Origin: Planctomycetaceae bacterium
GTDB taxonomy: Bacteria; Planctomycetota; Planctomycetia; Pirellulales; Thermoguttaceae
Reading direction: 5' to 3'
DNA: 18,681 bases
Assembly (NCBI GenBank): GCA_015062085.1
Contig: SUVI01000070.1
Location: forward strand, 1 to 18,681
Part shown: piece by piece, positions 1-6,194 of the stretch
Layout: every line of letters begins with the position of its first letter
How positions within the stretch are numbered: position 1 is the stretch's first letter
Translations under genes and position numbers: made by a program
Notes under the pieces: model-generated
Told to the model about the DNA's origin: nothing
Databases searched by the model: none
Seen by the model: the letters and a program-made list of their open reading frames with translations, nothing else

Positions 1-332
1 AAGCTCATTGGTTACAAAGTGTAACGTTTTATGCTCGTCTTCGCGCTCTCTTAAAAAAATTATAATCTTTTTAAGATGTCACTTACCAAATTGTTCGTTA
101 TCTTGTCAAAGATAAGCCAGTCTTTTGGAGACTTGACTTTCTCTTAAGTTCAATTGCTTTCACTTAAGATGCGAGATAATATAACACATTCTGAAAATCC
201 TTCAAGGGGGGTCCCGCCTTTTTTTTCAACATTTCTCGACACCGACCTCCCAAAACCAACGCCGCACCCCGTGTTTTTACGAACCAAACGCATTTTTAAC
301 TTTTTTATTTTTTCTTGTTTCACGCTGCAAAT
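1..332. other. AT-rich intergenic region with dyads, no gene supported
   Basis: I find no convincing gene here. The short open frame around 154-360 is low-complexity and lacks a convincing ribosome binding site. The stretch holds several short symmetric elements: GTTAC/GTAAC around a 5-base gap (11-25), ATCTT/AAGAT (65-77), TTATCTT/AAGATAA around GTCA (98-115), and two copies of CTTAAG exactly 20 bp apart (143-148 and 163-168). A promoter-like pair TTGCTT (154-159) and TAATAT (177-182) with a 17-bp spacer points right, but no plus-strand gene follows. The region could be regulatory DNA for a gene beyond the left edge. That is inference. Confidence 0.5.
204..226 (+). terminator. possible weak intrinsic terminator
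   Basis: A 7-bp arm pair (204-210 with 214-220) with one G-G mismatch and a 3-base loop is followed by a run of T to position 226. It would stop a plus-strand transcript arriving from the left. The imperfect stem and the absence of a visible plus-strand gene make this uncertain. It lies about 105 bp beyond the flippase stop codon and has the wrong polarity for that gene. Confidence 0.3.
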
Positions 333-1586
333 TTACAGGATACGTCCCTTTTTCGGATGATCTTCCGCAGAGGTTTTTACAAACCCAAGCACAAAAGCGC
401 ATCCAAATCGCACGCTGTTTGCTGAAAGTATCGCCATTGCAAATCCCCAAAGTCCCCACATTTTCGTCATCGGCACCGCGAGCACGATGAAGAGCAGGGC
501 ATAGATCCCCTGGATGCGCAGCTGCCATTTTTCCTCTGTCACCGTCAGGACCGCTGTCAGCAAGAGCATCGACGAGAATCCCACGACCTGTCCAAGGGTC
601 GCGATAAAGACGAGCGATGCCGTGCGTTCGTAAAGATCCGCATAAAAAACACGGAGAAAATACGGCGTCGCGATCCAACACCCCCCGCCAAAAACGCCGG
701 CGACCATCACAACAGCGCCGCTAAGAAGCAAAAAATCCTTCCGCCTCATTTTTTTGTCTGTCTGGCAGAGGTAGCTGATAAGCACACTGTTCATCGGCGC
801 GGTAAACATAGAAAGTATCTTTCCCAGTAGCGACACAACGTAAAATTGCGTATTCGCCAGCGCTCCCACCAACACTGGAAGCACGATCCTATCGAGATTC
901 TGTCCCCCTTGATTCAACAGTCCCGCTCCGGCAAGCGTCATCGCACTATGAAATGTTTTCTTCAGATTCTCATGCTTCCAGAATGGCGGACGGTATATTT
1001 TTCCCACAAAAGCAGCATATCCCAACGCCGCGGCCTCTCCGAGACAAAATGCCCACATCCAATCCAGACCTCGACACATAAGACTCGCTCCGACGGCATA
1101 TCCGAGCGCCAAAAGCGCATGATAGACAAAGTATCCCTTTGTGTTGATCGTCAGCCGAAACTCAACTGCCGAATAGAACCGCACAAGAGTAAGTATCACC
1201 CAAAGCGCAAACACCCACGGACTGCTTTCTGGGAAAACTAGGAGATGTGCCGGAAAACAGCAAAGGAGAGCGATTCCGGAAAAAAAGATGAGGAGCAGAT
1301 TAAAATCCCCATTTTCCGCATGAAACCGAAATCGCGTCACGAGGCGAGTATTGTCCAGCGCGATACCAAAAGCCATCACAAAAACCGAGACCCACGAGAC
1401 AAGAAAAAGGATCTTCCCCATCCATTCCGGACCATAGATGCGGTTCATCTGCGGATAAAACCAGAACTGGAGGACCGCGTGCATTAAAGCGACCCCCATC
1501 AAACTCCAGAGAAAATCACAGACGACGCGGGCCTTTGAGACCTCTCCCACTCTCACATTATTCGATGTTTCTGCCACTTCCGCCAC
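333..1586 (-). CDS. Wzx-like polysaccharide/lipid-linked oligosaccharide flippase
   Basis: This is a 417-residue, strongly hydrophobic protein with about a dozen predicted membrane segments and short basic loops. The opening pattern (soluble N-terminus, then a segment leading to FYPQMNRIYGPEWMGK) resembles polysaccharide flippases of the MOP superfamily (Wzx/RfbX type), which move lipid-linked sugar units across the cytoplasmic membrane. The length is usual for that family. The annotated start is GTG at 1584-1586; no clear Shine-Dalgarno sequence precedes it, and GTG codons a few residues downstream are alternatives. The EF-hand gene upstream on the same strand is separated by a terminator, so the gene probably has its own promoter. 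No glycosyltransferase lies nearby, so the substrate is unknown. The family call rests on topology and general resemblance, not on a diagnostic motif. Confidence 0.62.
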   Translation of the reverse strand: MAEVAETSNNVRVGEVSKARVVCDFLWSLMGVALMHAVLQFWFYPQMNRIYGPEWMGKILFLVSWVSVFVMAFGIALDNTRLVTRFRFHAENGDFNLLLIFFSGIALLCCFPAHLLVFPESSPWVFALWVILTLVRFYSAVEFRLTINTKGYFVYHALLALGYAVGASLMCRGLDWMWAFCLGEAAALGYAAFVGKIYRPPFWKHENLKKTFHSAMTLAGAGLLNQGGQNLDRIVLPVLVGALANTQFYVVSLLGKILSMFTAPMNSVLISYLCQTDKKMRRKDFLLLSGAVVMVAGVFGGGCWIATPYFLRVFYADLYERTASLVFIATLGQVVGFSSMLLLTAVLTVTEEKWQLRIQGIYALLFIVLAVPMTKMWGLWGFAMAILSANSVRFGCAFVLGFVKTSAEDHPKKGRIL

Positions 1587-1620
1587 CAGCCTGCTGCTGC
1601 ACTCTGCATCTGATCAAATG

Positions 1621-1656
1621 AAAAAAGAGTACGCGCGCAATGCACGTACCCTTTTT
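1621..1656 (-). terminator. bidirectional intrinsic terminator after EF-hand lipoprotein gene
   Basis: Arms 1627-1636 and 1642-1651 form a 10-bp stem (two G-U pairs) around a 5-base loop. Six A residues on the left (1621-1626) become the U-run for minus-strand transcripts, and five T residues on the right (1652-1656) serve the other direction. It begins about 20 bp past the lipoprotein stop codon and separates that gene from the flippase. Confidence 0.85.
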
Positions 1657-1674
1657 CTGAATTTCAGCCAAAGA

Positions 1675-2286
1675 CTATTTCCCCTTCTTCAGCGTAATGA
1701 TAAAGGAATCCATATCGATGTCTTTCGCATCGTCAAAGACCTCGATACCAAGATTCTTGTAGCTGGTCCCCTCGATCTCGATGTTGTAGAAACCGTAAGG
1801 CATACCGGAAAGATTTTCCTGGTTATCCGGAGTCGTCGGATTGCACTGACCGTTGTCACCGATCGGAATCGGAGTCGTCGCCTTCGTGATGATACCGCAC
1901 ATGACGGGATCCGGCGTCAGAACGACATTCTTGCCTTTGCAGTCTTTCGGCAGCTTGTGCGACTTGTCTTCAAACTTCAGATTCGGGCAGGTCAAGCCAA
2001 CTTTACGTTCGATCCATGCCTGAACTCGCGTAGAAATTTCCGCTTCACTGACTGCGCCGTCGCCATCCGTATCGATCGATTTGGCCGAATAAGCAATTGA
2101 CGGGGCCGCTTTCAATTCATCCGCATCCAGCTTTTTATCACCGTTCTTGTCGTAGAGTTCCATCGCTTTCGACGCGATCGCCCCCGGATCAAACGGCGGG
2201 ACAAGGACCGGATCCGGTTTGCTCGGACCACATCCAACAGAAACCAGCAGTGCAAGACCGCAAAAGATCATCGTGATTTTTTTCAT
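1675..2286 (-). CDS. EF-hand lipoprotein, planctomycete type
   Basis: This is a 203-residue precursor. The start is ATG at 2284-2286, preceded by AGGGGA at good spacing. The longer frame reaching 2358 would place an implausible leader before the signal peptide. Residues 1-19 form a lipoprotein signal peptide ending in a lipobox (SVGC, Cys19), so the protein should be membrane-anchored and exported. Two canonical 12-residue EF-hand calcium loops follow: residues 46-57 (DKNGDKKLDADE) and 72-83 (DTDGDGAVSEAE). The C-terminal third, with GMPYGFYNIEI and LGIEVFDD, looks like the small beta-sandwich tail seen in many planctomycete exported proteins and related in style to carboxypeptidase-regulatory domains. 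Calcium binding is likely; a physiological role is not evident. It is monocistronic, with its own promoter (2414-2442) and terminator (1621-1656). Confidence 0.82.
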   Translation of the reverse strand: MKKITMIFCGLALLVSVGCGPSKPDPVLVPPFDPGAIASKAMELYDKNGDKKLDADELKAAPSIAYSAKSIDTDGDGAVSEAEISTRVQAWIERKVGLTCPNLKFEDKSHKLPKDCKGKNVVLTPDPVMCGIITKATTPIPIGDNGQCNPTTPDNQENLSGMPYGFYNIEIEGTSYKNLGIEVFDDAKDIDMDSFIITLKKGK

Positions 2287-2413
2287 TATCGTTTCCCCTA
2301 AAATTAATTGCCGATAAACACAGCGTAACTGGACCGCCGCACTTGCCGCTTCCAGCACATGCCTCGACCCGCTTCAACTCTGCGTTTGAAACACAAACTC
2401 TTATAGTTTCTCT

Positions 2414-2442
2414 ATTATTATCCACCTTTCTCATTCCGTCAA
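2414..2442 (-). promoter_or_regulatory. sigma-70-type promoter of EF-hand lipoprotein gene
   Basis: Read on the minus strand, TTGACG (2442-2437) and AATAAT (2419-2414) are separated by exactly 17 bp. Transcription would begin near 2407 and give a leader of roughly 120 nt before the ATG at 2286. Confidence 0.6.
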
Positions 2443-2638
2443 GTCCCGAAACTTAAAATTTCAAAAAATATTCCAAAATTTTCACAATTTCTCTTCAATT
2501 TCGGAACAACAGAAACAAACCAAACATCCCAAATATCCCACCTTTCCAATATGACCCATTTATACCAAACCAAAACCTCATCTTATTCATGAAAGATCAA
2601 CAAATATCTCCTTTTTCTCTTTCGATCCTCTGAAAATA
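2443..2638. other. G-poor intergenic spacer between divergent genes
   Basis: This spacer separates the lipoprotein gene from rpe. It has no coding potential that I can support. The plus strand is almost free of G: I count 4 G and about 35 C in 2461-2580. The rest is A/T, with C-rich patches such as CATCCC, ATCCCA and GACCCA. I see no DnaA-box cluster or hairpin. Confidence 0.6.
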
Positions 2639-2647
2639 TGCTATAAT
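2639..2647 (+). promoter_or_regulatory. extended -10 promoter of rpe operon
   Basis: TG-C-TATAAT is a perfect -10 hexamer (2642-2647) with the extended TG element. No good -35 box lies 16-18 bp upstream, which is typical of extended -10 promoters. Transcription would start near 2654, about 35 nt before the rpe ATG, which has a strong GGAGG site just upstream. Confidence 0.65.
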
Positions 2648-2688
2648 AAAAATGTTGATGATCCACTTTAACCTTTGGAGGAAATTTA

Positions 2689-3471
2689 ATGCTCGAATGG
2701 AACTCGCCCATGATCCGGTACCAGACCCTTGCCTTACCGGGAAAACGTGTGATCCTTCCCTCACTTTTGGCTTGCGATTTTGCGAACCTTGAACGGGATA
2801 TTCGCGAGCTGGAACGTGCGGGAGCCGAAGGTCTGCATTTGGACATCATGGACGGACACTTTGTCCCTAATCTCAGTTTTGGACTGCCCGTCGTAGAAGC
2901 TGTCCGCAGAACGACCGATTTGGTCCTAGATGTTCACCTGATGCTTTCCGACCCGGAACCCTACTTTGAAGCGTTCCGTAAAGTTGGGGCAGACGGCATC
3001 ACCTTCCATCTCGAAGCCATGGCCGATCTTGAATCGCCTGGGAAAAATTTTGCCCGAAATGGCTGCCTCCTGGCGGATGAGGAACAGATCCCAAACTTAA
3101 AATATCGCACAAAAACCACACTGGAAAAGATCCGATCCCTCGGCTGCGCCGCCGGTCTGTCGATCATTCCGCAAACGGATGTGGAACTCCTGCAACCCTG
3201 CCTCCCGCACTGCGACAATGTCCTCGTCATGAGCGTAATGCCGGGATTCGGAGGTCAAAAATTCGATCCGGGCGCCAAAGATAAACTCTCGCTGCTGCGC
3301 TCTTGGGCACCTTCAGGTATGCTCCTGAGTGTGGATGGCGGCGTTAATGAAAACACTCTCGCGGACTGCAGAGACAGCGGTGCGTCAGGTCTCGTGATGG
3401 GAACAGCGATCTTCTGCGGAAACTCGATCCAAGAACAGTTCGAAAAACTGGATCGTACACTGAAACAGTAA
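2689..3471 (+). CDS. rpe: ribulose-phosphate 3-epimerase
   Basis: Rpe interconverts ribulose 5-phosphate and xylulose 5-phosphate in the pentose phosphate pathway, in the cytoplasm. The protein is 260 residues. The TIM-barrel signature and metal/catalytic residues are present: Ser25 (ILPSLLACDF), His50 and Asp52 (LHLDIMDGHFVPN), His83 (DVHLML), the MSVMPGFGGQ loop (181-190) and Asp216 (SVDGGVN). The usual family length is about 220-230 residues. The excess is a roughly 25-residue insertion at about 113-140, after the HLEA strand, plus a short N-terminal extension. The start is fixed by GGAGG about 7 bases upstream of ATG. It is the first gene of a run with the pseudo-phosphatase (52-bp gap) and mrp, behind an extended -10 promoter. 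Confidence 0.93.
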   Translation: MLEWNSPMIRYQTLALPGKRVILPSLLACDFANLERDIRELERAGAEGLHLDIMDGHFVPNLSFGLPVVEAVRRTTDLVLDVHLMLSDPEPYFEAFRKVGADGITFHLEAMADLESPGKNFARNGCLLADEEQIPNLKYRTKTTLEKIRSLGCAAGLSIIPQTDVELLQPCLPHCDNVLVMSVMPGFGGQKFDPGAKDKLSLLRSWAPSGMLLSVDGGVNENTLADCRDSGASGLVMGTAIFCGNSIQEQFEKLDRTLKQ

Positions 3472-3523
3472 CTATCCTGCCAGGAAATGGATGGATCCAT
3501 ACCTTTAAAATACAGGAAAATAC

Positions 3524-4138
3524 ATGACTATACTTCCAAGATTTTCGTCAAAGTATCTGACGAAAACTTCATTGACACAAAAAACATTCCGGATCCTGAT
3601 CATCCGTCCGGGAGAAACAGCGTTCGATAAAGGACGGCATTTACACGGAAGTCTGGACCTCCCGCTGACTAAGACCGGAAAAAAAGAGGCCGTCCAGCTG
3701 GCTCAGGAGCTGAATGTTGAGAATATCGCCCAGCTGTATTCCTCTCCAAGCCTTTCCGCCCGCGAGACCTCCGAAAAGATCGCCAAACAGCTTGGGATCC
3801 CGCAAAAGGTCTTGAAAGGCCTTCAAAATCAGAATCAAGGACTCTGGGAAGGAATGCGGGTCGAACAGATCCGCCGTAACCACCCTAGGATCTATCGTCA
3901 GATGCTCGAAGATCCCTGCACAGTAATGCCGCCCAATGGTGAACATTTTAGAAATGCCTTTGAACGTCTTCAAACGGCACTGCAATGGATCCTCGATCGA
4001 CACCGTACAGGAACAGTCGGCCTCATTCTTAATGAACCGGCTGCAAGTATGGCAACATCTTGGCTAAAATGCGAAAAAATCAAGAATTTATGGAACTCAA
4101 TCGGCTCTCATGGATACTGGGAATCGATCGAGCTTTAA
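3524..4138 (+). CDS. histidine-phosphatase-fold protein lacking both catalytic histidines
   Basis: The 204-residue protein has the fold signatures of the phosphoglycerate mutase/histidine phosphatase superfamily: the N-terminal strand with RxGET (28-32), HGSLDLPLTKTG (41-52), SSPSLSARET (73-82), the GLWEGM segment (106-111) and PPNGE (136-140). The catalytic RHG motif is RPG here (Arg28-Pro29-Gly30), so the phospho-accepting histidine is gone. The second catalytic histidine, normally in an SHG-like motif late in the protein, is replaced within LILNEP (167-172). It is therefore unlikely to use the family's phosphohistidine mechanism and may be a binding or regulatory protein. The reading frame is intact and well conserved outside these positions, which argues against a decaying gene. 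The start has AGGA about 7 bases upstream. It lies between rpe and mrp, 52 and 43 bp away, probably co-transcribed. Confidence 0.8.
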   Translation: MTILPRFSSKYLTKTSLTQKTFRILIIRPGETAFDKGRHLHGSLDLPLTKTGKKEAVQLAQELNVENIAQLYSSPSLSARETSEKIAKQLGIPQKVLKGLQNQNQGLWEGMRVEQIRRNHPRIYRQMLEDPCTVMPPNGEHFRNAFERLQTALQWILDRHRTGTVGLILNEPAASMATSWLKCEKIKNLWNSIGSHGYWESIEL

Positions 4139-4181
4139 TAATCAGAATTTTAAAATATTCAATTAAAGAAAGGACTATTTT

Positions 4182-5024
4182 ATGTCAGAATCATGCAATC
4201 ACCAATGCAGTTCCTGCTCCAAAGACTGCGCGAGCCGTCACCAAGCCCCTGAAAAGGAAGCCCTAAACGAACTTAGCAGTGTAAAAAAAGTCATCGCTGT
4301 CGTCAGCGGAAAAGGAGGCGTCGGAAAGTCGCTCGTGACGGGCCTTCTTGCAAGCATGGCACAGCGTGAAGGCTGGAAAACTGCGGTCCTCGATGCGGAT
4401 ATTACTGGTCCGTCTATTCCCAAAATGTTCGGAACGGAACGTCATGCACAAGGATGCGACCAAGGAATATTCCCGGAAATTTCTGCAACCGGCATCAAGC
4501 TGATCTCCGTAAACCACCTCCTGGAAGATCCCTCGGATCCCGTTCTCTGGCGCGGTCCGATCATCGCTGGGGTCGTAAAACAGTTCTGGTCGAATGTGAT
4601 TTGGGACGACGTGGATTTTATGTTCGTCGATATGCCGCCAGGAACAGGAGATGTGGCACTGACCGTCTTTCAGTCCCTCCCAGTCGACGGGATCGTTGTC
4701 GTGACTTCGCCGCAGGAGCTTGTTTCCATGATCGTCGGTAAAGCACTCAAAATGGCTGAAATGATGAAAGTTCCTGTCTTGGGGATCGTCGAAAATATGA
4801 GCTGGGTCGAGTGCGATGATTGCGGCAAAAAGATCTTCATCTACGGGGAAAGCCGACTTTCTGAATACGCTGCTCAAAACGGACTGGAGATCCTCGCTCA
4901 GCTCCCGATCAAACCGCAGATCGCAAAAGCATGCGACGCCGGTAAGATCGAAACCATCACAGAAAGTTTCTTTGAACCTGAAATACTTAAAAAATGGATG
5001 GAAACGTCGAAAGACGAACTGTGA
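4182..5024 (+). CDS. mrp: Mrp/Nbp35-family Fe-S cluster carrier ATPase
   Basis: This is a 280-residue P-loop ATPase of the Mrp/Nbp35/ApbC family, which binds and transfers 4Fe-4S clusters to target proteins in the cytoplasm. The deviant Walker A is GKGGVGKS (43-50); DADITGPSIP (71-80) and DMPPGTGD (150-157) are family hallmarks. A CxxC pair at Cys211/Cys214 would bridge the dimer-bound cluster. The N-terminus carries an extra cysteine cluster, C5-x3-C9-x2-C12-x3-C16, resembling the Nbp35-type N-terminal cluster and some clostridial Mrp proteins. The N-terminal MIP18-like domain of E. coli Mrp is absent. An AAGGA site precedes the ATG. It is the last gene of the rpe run and ends before the shared terminator at 5101-5130. 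Confidence 0.88.
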   Translation: MSESCNHQCSSCSKDCASRHQAPEKEALNELSSVKKVIAVVSGKGGVGKSLVTGLLASMAQREGWKTAVLDADITGPSIPKMFGTERHAQGCDQGIFPEISATGIKLISVNHLLEDPSDPVLWRGPIIAGVVKQFWSNVIWDDVDFMFVDMPPGTGDVALTVFQSLPVDGIVVVTSPQELVSMIVGKALKMAEMMKVPVLGIVENMSWVECDDCGKKIFIYGESRLSEYAAQNGLEILAQLPIKPQIAKACDAGKIETITESFFEPEILKKWMETSKDEL

Positions 5025-5100
5025 TCGAACAGTAGAAAGAAAAGCGCTGTGCGTATTTAAACTGTGAAGTTCAAACCGGCTCGAAAAAAAGACAGACTCG

Positions 5101-5130
5101 AAAAAAAGGAAGCGTCATGCTTCCTTTTTT
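5101..5130. terminator. bidirectional intrinsic terminator between mrp and the transporter
   Basis: GGAAGC (5108-5113) pairs with GCTTCC (5119-5124) around loop GTCAT. The stem is flanked by A7 and T6 that extend it and supply a U-run in both directions. It serves the convergent mrp (+) and transporter (-) genes. Confidence 0.9.
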
Positions 5131-5145
5131 GTTTTCGCGTTTTTA

Positions 5146-5161
5146 CGTTTCACGTGGAACG
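5146..5161. promoter_or_regulatory. parS site 1
   Basis: CGTTTCACGTGGAACG matches the 14-bp parS core GTTTCACGTGAAAC at 13 positions. It begins 2 bp past the transporter stop codon (5164-5166) and is 15 bp from the convergent terminator. It is a predicted ParB loading site, about 1 kb from parB. Confidence 0.85.
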
Positions 5162-5163
5162 GC

Positions 5164-6150
5164 TTACTTCTCCTTGGCAAAACGCTGCGCGATGATGCTC
5201 ACAATGATCAATTGGTACGCGTGATAAAGCATGGTCGGCAAAAGGAGAACGCCCGCAAGCTGTGGGTCTGCCAGAATGACTTTCGACATTGCAGCCCCAT
5301 GAGCCAACGATTTTTTAGACCCGCAAAACAGTGTCGTGATCCGGTCCTCACGATTGAAATGGAGAACTCGACAAACTCCTGCGACAAGAAAATAAACTGT
5401 AAAAAACAGGACGATCATGCCGATCGAAAGCAAGATCAGTGTCCGCAAAGACATTCCGTCAAACATATGCTTCGCAAATGAATGACAAAAAGATGTGTAG
5501 ACGATCGTGAGAATGATACTCTGGTCAAATCGCCGAAGCATCTTGTCATAACGCTGTGAAAAAGCGCCAAGTACACCGTGAAGACTGATCCCTAAAATGA
5601 CAGGTACGATGACCAACAGTATTAGGTCTGTGACCACACCGCCTATCGGCTGGCCGCCCGCTGACGCACCAACGAATATCTGCATCCAAAGCGGCGTCAC
5701 AAAAACACCGAGAAGACTGGAGATTCCCGCATCAAAGATCGCTGCAGGTACATTTCCGCGCGCAATATTGACCATTACGACTGAAGATGAAACTGTTGAT
5801 GGCAAGGCTCCGAGAAAAAAGACCCCATACCACAGCCAGCGCGTATTGGCATCCGCATTCTGAGTGAACCAGAACGTCAGCGGAAGCAGGATCAGCGGAA
5901 AGATCAAGAACGTCGAAAAATGCACGACTAAATGCAGTCGGTAATTCGCAAGCCCTTCACAGATCTTCTTCCAATTCAGCCGAACACCGTAAAAGAAAAA
6001 AACCGCGGAGACTCCATATTTTGCGGCCGTTGAGAGAGAAAAAAAACTCTCATCGATTCCAGGTGCCGGATATAGCCAGGCTGCAAGGATCGAAACAAAA
6101 AGTAAAAGGATGAAAGTATCCAGACCAAAACGTTTCAAAAAATTGTTCAT
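5164..6150 (-). CDS. BASS-family (YfeH/SBF-like) transporter
   Basis: This is a 328-residue polytopic membrane protein of the bile acid:sodium symporter superfamily, SBF-like (YfeH) branch. About ten hydrophobic segments are visible. Family-typical stretches include FFFYGVRLNW, LPSTVSSSVVMVNIARGNV with the following LGVFVTPL, GSKKSLAHGAAMS, and the C-terminal LPTMLYHAYQL. Transport of an organic anion driven by sodium is the family expectation; the substrate cannot be inferred. I take ATG at 6148-6150 as the start. The frame can be extended to a TTG at 6189, but that extension would translate the parB terminator and parS site 2. No good Shine-Dalgarno site is visible for the ATG. It follows parB on the same strand but beyond its terminator, so it is probably a separate unit. 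Confidence 0.8.
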   Translation of the reverse strand: MNNFLKRFGLDTFILLLFVSILAAWLYPAPGIDESFFSLSTAAKYGVSAVFFFYGVRLNWKKICEGLANYRLHLVVHFSTFLIFPLILLPLTFWFTQNADANTRWLWYGVFFLGALPSTVSSSVVMVNIARGNVPAAIFDAGISSLLGVFVTPLWMQIFVGASAGGQPIGGVVTDLILLVIVPVILGISLHGVLGAFSQRYDKMLRRFDQSIILTIVYTSFCHSFAKHMFDGMSLRTLILLSIGMIVLFFTVYFLVAGVCRVLHFNREDRITTLFCGSKKSLAHGAAMSKVILADPQLAGVLLLPTMLYHAYQLIIVSIIAQRFAKEK

Positions 6151-6156
6151 GATTTT

Positions 6157-6187
6157 AAAAAGCCGGGTTTCACGTGAAATACCCGGC
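6157..6187 (-). terminator. parB intrinsic terminator with parS inside the hairpin
   Basis: On the minus strand, GCCGGG (6187-6182) pairs with CCCGGC (6167-6162) and is followed directly by five U (6161-6157). The sequence between the arms is the parS palindrome, which can itself pair and extend the stem with only a small bulge. The hairpin starts 7 bp after the parB stop codon. Confidence 0.88.
6166..6181. promoter_or_regulatory. parS site 2 (within parB terminator)
   Basis: GGTTTCACGTGAAATA matches 13 of 14 core positions of GTTTCACGTGAAAC. It lies 13 bp beyond the parB stop codon and forms the upper part of the terminator hairpin. Confidence 0.87.
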
Positions 6188-6194
6188 AAAGATT

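Noticed and set aside
316..331. TGTTTCACG followed by CTGCAA as a further parS site.
   Set aside because: Only the left half-site matches. The right half has several mismatches and lies over 5 kb from the cluster.
154..360. Small plus-strand gene of 68 codons.
   Set aside because: It has a poor start, low-complexity Phe/Pro-rich translation and no ribosome site, and it overlaps the 3' end of the flippase gene.
2418..2426. TTATCCACC, an 8-of-9 match to a DnaA box.
   Set aside because: It is a single site inside the lipoprotein promoter, with no cluster of similar boxes. It is not enough to claim an origin.
6151..6189. N-terminal extension of the transporter to a TTG at 6189.
   Set aside because: The extension would translate the parB terminator hairpin and parS, and the ATG at 6150 begins the normal family N-terminus.
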